From assembly GCA_963691705.1 (NCBI GenBank), contig OY829543.1, forward strand, positions 52,742,564 through 52,806,563: a DNA stretch of 64,000 nucleotides, read 5' to 3'. The first letter of the stretch is position 1. Each line of letters starts with the position of its first letter. The notes under the pieces were generated by a model, which did not search any database, was not told the DNA's origin, and was given only the letters and a program-made list of their open reading frames with translations. The translations under genes were made by a program, and so were the position numbers. The DNA is from Viola odorata. Lineage: Eukaryota > Streptophyta > Magnoliopsida > Malpighiales > Violaceae. Below, piece after piece: positions 57,911 through 64,000 of the stretch.

Positions 57911-59862
57911 TTAATTTGGAGGTAAAACTGCTGGAAGTAGCTGTTTCACCAGTTGGTCAGAGAGAGACTTGTAAGCTGATTGAGTTGGATGGATGCAATC
58001 CCAAAATAGGTACTCTGAAGGGACTCTGCACATAGGAGTGGCTGCATGGCATAGGGTTGCTGCTTCAACAAAACCTGTTCCACAACATCCTTTGTTTGTC
58101 TCTACAAACCCTAATTTTGTACCATCACGCCCAAAAAAACATAACATTTTTCAGTACCATATTACAGGCTGGACATACAAAATTATTGGTGCTAGGTTTT
58201 CTTTAATGAAAACTATCACATCCATCCAACCTTGAGATCTAGTCCTAGAGTCACATTTATGCAATTTTGTCCTCATTCTTTAAAACTTTAGTGAGCACCC
58301 TATTCATTTTCTCCCAGAGATGATGACAAAGTATTATTTGTTTATTTTCATGTCTGAATCACATTAAAGGGTGAAAGTGATCATTCATAAGAATCGAACT
58401 TACTATCTTTTAGTTGAGAGACGGTCCGTCCCCAACCACTCAAACCAATATTGTGTGTACACTAACAAGTGAAATGTACGTGTGTGTATATATTATTTCT
58501 TTCTTTCATGGTTGTATTTGATGCAATTGGGCGCTCTCTTTTGATGCATAAAAATAATAAGACCAACCTCTTTGGTGATTTGTCATACCCGAGAGCCCGA
58601 CCAGTCATTTATTATTTGTGCTCCGCATGCTAAGAAACCAGAAAATACAGAAATGATTGGTATCACTTACCAAATTTTTGTGGGTGAGTGACCATGTCAA
58701 GCAATGGATCGTACACATTCGCGTAGGCGATCGTGGATCCTGGAAGTGACGATTCCAGCTGCGATAACAAAATACCAAGTTTTCTATTGTAAGACTGTGA
58801 ATCTGAATTCTGATCCTCCAGGCACTTCCGATCCTCTGGATTCTGGAATCTTGCTGTCATTTGGATTGGCAGGCATCCAATTGGAGGGAGCCCTGCTATG
58901 GCCATTGTACGCCCTCCGTGATTGTACAGTTCCTGTGAGTTTTGTTTTTTTTTTCCACCATAAAAGATGAAAAGTTTGATTCAAAACAATGCATTAAAAG
59001 TAGTCCATAGTTTGAAGAAACTCGATGTAAAATGCAGTTGGTTGGTGTGAGTGGTTCGATGCTCTCGCTGTTTAAACGAGAGATTACTACTTTAATCATT
59101 GTGTATGTGAGTAATTACTTATTGGGAGTATTTTTACTCCTCGATGGGTCGACTAGTTACGAACAAAATTAGTCATCAGTGAGCTTATTAGAAAAATAAA
59201 TAAATAAAGGATCAATGGTGAGTTTGATGCTTTACCTTGACAAAGTTCTGAACTTTGGTAAGCAGAAAATCTTGATAGCCAGTCATGTTCTTGAACTGGA
59301 TCCTCCTTGCTGGTACATCATAGTAATTGAAGGCAAAGTCATTAGTTCCTGCACTGACAATGAAGAGAGCATCACCGATTGTGCTGTTTGCTTTCTGATC
59401 ATCATTTCCAAAGATGCTCTTCAGCCTTGTGATATACTTGTTGAACATATCAAGTTGCTTAGAAACCGGAATGACCCCGGTTGAAGCTGTCGTCAAGTCA
59501 TCGTACCCTGATCCTGCCGACGCGAAAGATACTCCGGTGAGGACATCCTCATCGGACAGGGCCGGGTCGAGGAACGGAGCCACTGTCAGTTTGATCCCCA
59601 GGGAGGTAGCCACAAAGTCAGGAATGAGTTTCCCGTCAGAAAACCTTCCTGTTGGAAGGTGGGTTGGGAAATCCTGACCGTACGGCAAATGGTTGCTTTT
59701 CATTACAGTCCTGACGTAGTTGTTGTTGCCGGTATCGACAGTTGAATCTCCGAAGATGAGAATTGTGGAGAATTTGACGGCCATGGTTGAGGACCTGCTG
59801 CTGCTGATAATGCAAATGCTAACAATGATGATGCCCATCATGGTGGTAGTGATAGGTGCCAT
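57911..59862 (-). CDS. GDSL esterase/lipase (SGNH hydrolase), secreted
   Basis: Three exons (59862-59236, 58932-58671 and 58110-57911) give 362 residues, the standard plant GDSL length. A hydrophobic N-terminus (MMGIIIVSICIISSS) acts as signal peptide. Block I is FGDSTVDTGNNNYV with the nucleophile Ser. Block II Gly is in SFASAGSGYDDLT, block III Asn in VSAGTNDFAFNYY, and block V is FWDCIHPTQSAYK with the catalytic Asp and His. The family hydrolyses ester lipids or phenolic esters at the cell surface. CCGTG is the conserved sequence after block IV. The substrate cannot be inferred. It converges on EXO70B. Confidence 0.93.
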
Positions 59863-59864
59863 TC

Positions 59865-61626
59865 TTCACTCAGTAACTAAGACGGCGTCCTTCTTCTTGG
59901 TTTATAGAGAAAGAAAGAAGTAGCTAAGTACAATATATGCTTTAACTGTGCCTTACTATTTTAGTTTGTGTGAGAGGTTCACTCTCTCTCAGCATCTTAA
60001 ATAGGAGATCACTGAATATATTAATTGGTTAGTACAATCAAGATTAGTTGTTGACTGATCCGAAGATCATAAATTAGATAATTGTATATGATAATAATAT
60101 GAAATTATTGAATAGATTATCCGACTAATACAAATAAAATTAATCTCATCGAGTTAATTTAGAGCAAACACGATTAATTATTACAGGTTAACATTTAACT
60201 TTTTAATTGAAAAATAGTTGCAAGAGATTTCAAGAAAAATCCATGCCCATGAACATGAGTCCCCGACAAAGATCCGTGGTCTTAAAAAAAAAATTATTTC
60301 ATTCCGTAATAGGAAGGATCACGCGTGGTGATGGTAAACAATTCATACCTCTTTGAAGATGATGCACTTCCTGAACCACCTAATTCAAATTAAGTATGAA
60401 TGGTGGCACCCCTTATAAAAAATACCAAACTTATTATTAATTTATTTTTTAAAATTAAGTATGGACCTATATATTCAAATTTGTTCTAATTAAAATTGAG
60501 TGAGTGTACCATATTAGGTGGTCGAGGGACTTTGAAAAAATAAACATTTCATTAATGTTTATGTACTACATGAATGTTTATGTAGTTTACTTTTAAAAAA
60601 TAAACAAGCGAAATAGAATAAAAACCACAATTTCTCTGTAATAATTAGTATCAAACTTGCGCGATGATATTACCTTAATTATACATAAAATAAATACTTT
60701 TTATACACTAAGTACAAAATATTGTATTAAAGTAAATAGATAAATTAGTTGGATAGAAATCGAGTATTGGTACTAACTTTGATTTGTATGAACAATTATT
60801 AGTGTTTTTTTGGTGATTATAAATGAATGCTTAGTTATATGCGATAATGCACTCCAGGGTCCCCATCGTTTTACAAAATATTCGATTGAGTTCCTAACGT
60901 ATTTTTTTGTTCAATAAAATCTTTAACGTTTAAGTATGATGTTTGATCGGGTCCTTCCGTTAAAAAAAATCTGATGTGGCAAGTCTTGCCGTTAAATAGT
61001 CATATATTTTATTATTTTTCCACCGTTAAGTGACCCCAATATGTCAGAAAACCTCCTAACTCGAATTATTAGTTTTTTTCTCCTCTTTTCTTTACACGAC
61101 AACAATCAAACTTTTTCCTTTTTCTTTTTTTTTATCTTCTGATTTCTTTTCTCTCATCTTTCCTTTTCTACTCTATTCTTTTTTTACGCAACAACAACAA
61201 TCAAATCTCTTCCTCTCTTTTTTCATTTCTTTTTTTTCTTCCAACAATCGCGCACACACATAACAAGAGAATCAGAGAGGAGGGTTGTCGGACGAGGTTG
61301 TCGCCAGATCTGCTTTGGCTGGTCAGGAATGGTGACCGGAGATGTGGCTTGGTGCAACAGATCAAAAACGGACAACAGTGGTGACTAGCTAGGTGTTCGG
61401 AGAGTGAGGAAACCGCCGATAATTGGAGAAGATGATCGACAGTGGTATCATGTGTCAATTGGAATTTAAGGATCATAATGTCACATCCTTAGAAGCTACC
61501 ACTATAGAGATGGATCGAAGAACAAGAATAAAATTAGATGTCTTATTTTATTTACTTTTCACTCTTAAATACGGTAGCGTTTTAATATTAGTTAATCTCC
61601 TATCACTGCTAAATTTATATTGGCTG
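59865..61626. other. GDSL promoter and intergenic sequence with repeat-like stretches
   Basis: The left part is the GDSL 5' flank. At about 60845-61000 a TCCCCATCG/TCCTAACG/TCCTTCCG phrase pattern looks like a non-coding transposon-derived repeat, but I found no ends. At about 61085-61215 a T-rich block contains two related copies around ACAACAATCAAA. Confidence 0.4.
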
Positions 61627-61925
61627 AGATGACACTAGACGATTAACAGTTGTATTAGCAACTGTCAATTTGTTTAGCAGCAAAAAATAGAAAAAAATAT
61701 AAATATAAAAGCAGAGAATCAGAAATTGGAATTTTTAACCAATTTTCTGGCCAAAATCAATCTGTTTAATGAACAAGAATTCAATGAATTCACTCCTAAC
61801 CGTTCCTCTCTCTCTACTAGTTTTAGTGAGAGAAACTCCATTAAAATACCTTCGATTCCATTCACTAAACTATCACGAGTCTCTCCAAGCACGTGACAAT
61901 TGGTAGTGGAACTTCAATCTTGCTC

Positions 61926-64000
61926 CATGTTACTGAAGCTGTCACAAAATCATCATCCCAACGTTGGCGGTGTTGGTACTGATACTGGCGGTGGATCTTT
62001 CGGTAGTGGTGGCAGCGTTCCTCCAATCAAGACCAGAATCGGAGCTATTGAACAAGCCATGCTTGAGATTAGGGGTGTCAACCAGACCCGAGACCCGTAG
62101 ACCCGGTCCTGGACCCGAGAATTTGGGTCGGGACTGGGTCCAAAAATTGGACCCATTTTGAGCCGGGACCGGGTCTGGTCGCGACCCATTTTGAGCCGGG
62201 ACCGGGTCTGGTCGCGACCCGATCATTGCCGGATTCAGCCGGGTCGGAACCGGGTCTATCCGGGTCTGATCCGAGACCCGACAAAAACCCTAAAAACCCC
62301 ACATTCCCTTCTTCGTTCATCTCCCTTCAACCCAAAATCCATCACCACCATCACCAATCACTCAAATCCGTCACGTGACCATCACAAACCCACTCAAATC
62401 CGTCACCACCATCACAAATCTATCACTAATTCATCAAATCTGTCACCTCTACCGAAACCCACCACAAATCCATCACCAACACCAGCCACACAAACCCACA
62501 CCACACAACCACCAGACCAAACCCTCCTTCTCCGCCAACCGTCGCGGCGTGGCCGAGCTGCGGAGGGAAGAAAAGAATAAAAAGAAAAATGGAGCAGAAG
62601 AGAAGAAAGAAAAAGAAAAAGAAAAGGAAAAGAAATAAGAAAAGAGAGGAAAAAATAAAGAACGTACCAGATGAGGAGAATAGGGAAAGAAAAAAATAGA
62701 AAAGAAAGAAAGAAAAGAAGAAAAGAAAGGAAAGAAGAAAAATGAGAGAACGTAGCAGAGGAGGAGAATAGGGAAAGAAAGAAATAGAAAGGAAAGAAAG
62801 TAAAGAAGAAAAATGAGAGGGGGGTTGGGCTTCGGCCCAACCCAAGAATAAAAAAAGAATAAAAAAAATTATTAAGTCGGGTCCGGGCCTGGACCCGAGA
62901 CCCGGACAACTTTGCCGGGCCGGGACCGGGTCTCAGATTTGGGCCCATTTTTTGTCGGGACCGGGTCTGGTCCCGACCGCTTGTCTTTAGGTCTAGCTGG
63001 GTCCGGGCCGGGTCTGGACCCATAGACCCGAATTGACACCCCTACTTGAGATGCAACGCTCTCTTCAAGAGCTTATCACCTTGCAGCAATGACCTCCCAA
63101 TCCTCCTCCTCAAGGTCACGACGACGAAGTACCACTTGAGGAGCATGTGTTTCAAACGAATCCAAAACCAACTATTTTGGACTTTCCTTAGTTTCATGGT
63201 GCCGAGGTGAACGATTGGGTATTTCAGGCAAATAATTATTTCCAAAGCACGAATACTCCTGCACATCATAAGGTAGAAGTCGCTTCTCATTATCTCTTTG
63301 GTGATGCTTTGAAATGGTATAAAGTAAAATTGAAGAATATGGAAGATGATATATGGACTTGGACAAATTTTGTTAGGTGTGTGGTGAATAGATTTTATCT
63401 TAAGAAAACTCATGATCCTATGGAAGATTTATCTAACTTGAAGCACGTTAAGATGATAAAGTTGATGTGTGTGATTCTTATGGTAGAAGTTTATTCTTGG
63501 CTGGATTGAAACCAGAGCTTGCGCACCTAGTTGGGATGTTTAAGCCACAATCATTTTAAGATGTTGTAGAACTAGCCCTATCCATAGAAGTTGCAATACC
63601 CATTATTCATGCAATGACCTTCCCTACAACTCACACAAATACACCCATCAATCCCAGATTTACTCATCCAAACACTAGAGCTGGTAATCCAAATTACCAA
63701 ATACCCTATCAAGCTTCCCCCAACCAGTTTAACCCACCAAATTACCGGCTACCCTCTAACAAATCAGACCAAAACAACACCCTCACTCCACAACAACCCT
63801 TGATAGGACAAACACAAACCAGAAACTCCAATACTATAACACCAAATTTACCTTTCCAAACCCTTGATGAGAAGACAATGAAAGATAGAATGGTTGCAGG
63901 GTCGTGCAAATATTGTGGGGAGAAATTCCTTAAAGGTCACAAATGTCAATTTAGGCAATTCTTCTTGATAGTTGTTGGGGATGAAGAGCAAGATGCAATA
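61926..64000 (+). pseudogene. Ty3/gypsy gag pseudogene (retrotransposon gag domain plus zinc knuckle)
   Basis: Gag begins near ATG 61926 and resumes after the inserted element at 63053. Two in-frame stops occur there, a TGA after LITLQQ and a TAG in LDFP-FHGAEVNDWVFQA. The retrotransposon gag domain continues with HYLFGDALKWYKVKL and WTNFVRCVVNRFY. A later frame change leads to a Pro/Asn/Gln-rich stretch and a chromovirus-type zinc knuckle CKYCGEKFLKGHKC near 63905-63946. It is non-functional. Pol genes would lie past the window. Confidence 0.75.
62070..63044. mobile_element. Non-autonomous hAT-type element inserted in the gypsy gag
   Basis: A 975-bp element bounded by TAGGGGTGTCAA and its complement, with a perfect 8-bp target duplication CTTGAGAT (62062-62069 and 63045-63052). 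Both arms are rich in GGGTCCGGG/GACCCGG subterminal repeats. An almost pure purine tract fills about 62565-62822. It is the same type as 21312-22389 (shared TIR frame TAGRGSTGTCAA and architecture) but a different copy or subfamily. No transposase is seen. Confidence 0.85.

Larger units (their letters stand above)
61627..64000 (+). mobile_element. Ty3/gypsy LTR retrotransposon, 5' part, decayed, continues past window
   Basis: A putative 5' LTR spans about 61627-61898 (starting TGAGATGACACT and ending GTGACA). TGGTAGTGGAAC at 61901 lies at the primer-binding-site position and shares only TGGTA with the usual initiator-Met site. A gag region follows, interrupted at 62070-63044 by a hAT-type element. 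Because the matching 3' LTR is outside the window, the LTR limits are tentative. Confidence 0.6.

Noticed and set aside
62412..63023. 203-codon minus-strand frame in the hAT-type element
   Set aside because: Mostly runs of Phe/Leu/Ser from the purine tract read on the other strand, with no transposase motif.
1..64000. tRNA genes
   Set aside because: I looked for A/B box pairs with cloverleaf arms and saw none convincing by eye; a tRNAscan-SE run would settle it.

Overview
The window is nuclear DNA of a flowering plant, most likely a core eudicot. It is AT-rich and intron-rich, has plant-specific gene families (WRKY factors, WNK kinase, EPF-like peptide, laccase, EXO70B, GDSL lipase), a plant-type U1 snRNA promoter, and plant DNA transposons plus a Ty3/gypsy element. 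The species cannot be fixed from sequence alone. Gene models were built by reading splice sites by eye. For every multi-exon model the exon lengths sum to a multiple of three. Layout from left to right: the 3' three quarters of a nardilysin-like M16 metalloprotease gene (+, 1-9063) with a pogo-like element in one intron; a 20-bp minisatellite (about 9840-11170); U2B'' spliceosomal protein (-, 11753-14740); a group I WRKY factor (-, 16397-18794); then a transposon island (19630-24250). The island holds a decayed DD39D mariner-like element with a nested hAT-type element, a tandem duplication of the mariner right end plus flank, and a Stowaway-like MITE inside the second copy. From 25270 to 26560 lies what looks like a minus-strand polycistronic small-RNA gene: a convincing H/ACA snoRNA, a C/D snoRNA, one weaker C/D candidate, and two homologous structured modules. 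Behind it is a TATA, telo-box and site II promoter that diverges from an eRF1 gene (+, 27251-28552). The eRF1 frame is full length and keeps NIKS, YxCxxxF and GGQ, but has an in-frame TGA at codon 56, four codons before NIKS. A complete U1 snRNA gene follows (29166-29328, +), then a defensin-like peptide gene and an EPFL4/5/6-type peptide gene, both +. Next, on the minus strand, come a WNK kinase (34283-36918), a laccase (38302-40530) and the NatB auxiliary subunit NAA25 (42706-53081, 19 exons). EXO70B1-like (+, 54969-56846) and a GDSL esterase/lipase (-, 57911-59862) follow. The right end (about 61627-64000) is the 5' part of a decayed Ty3/gypsy retrotransposon with a second hAT-type element in its gag. 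Two themes recur. Several loci serve RNA processing and translation (U2B'', U1 snRNA, snoRNAs, eRF1), and several serve secretion, cell wall and signalling (EPFL, laccase, EXO70B, WNK, WRKY). From memory, WRKY25 and U2B'' are adjacent in Arabidopsis, and NAA25, EXO70B1 and WNK4 lie close together, so parts of the gene order look anciently conserved. The item most worth checking is the in-frame TGA in eRF1. Second is the small-RNA cluster on the other side of its promoter.
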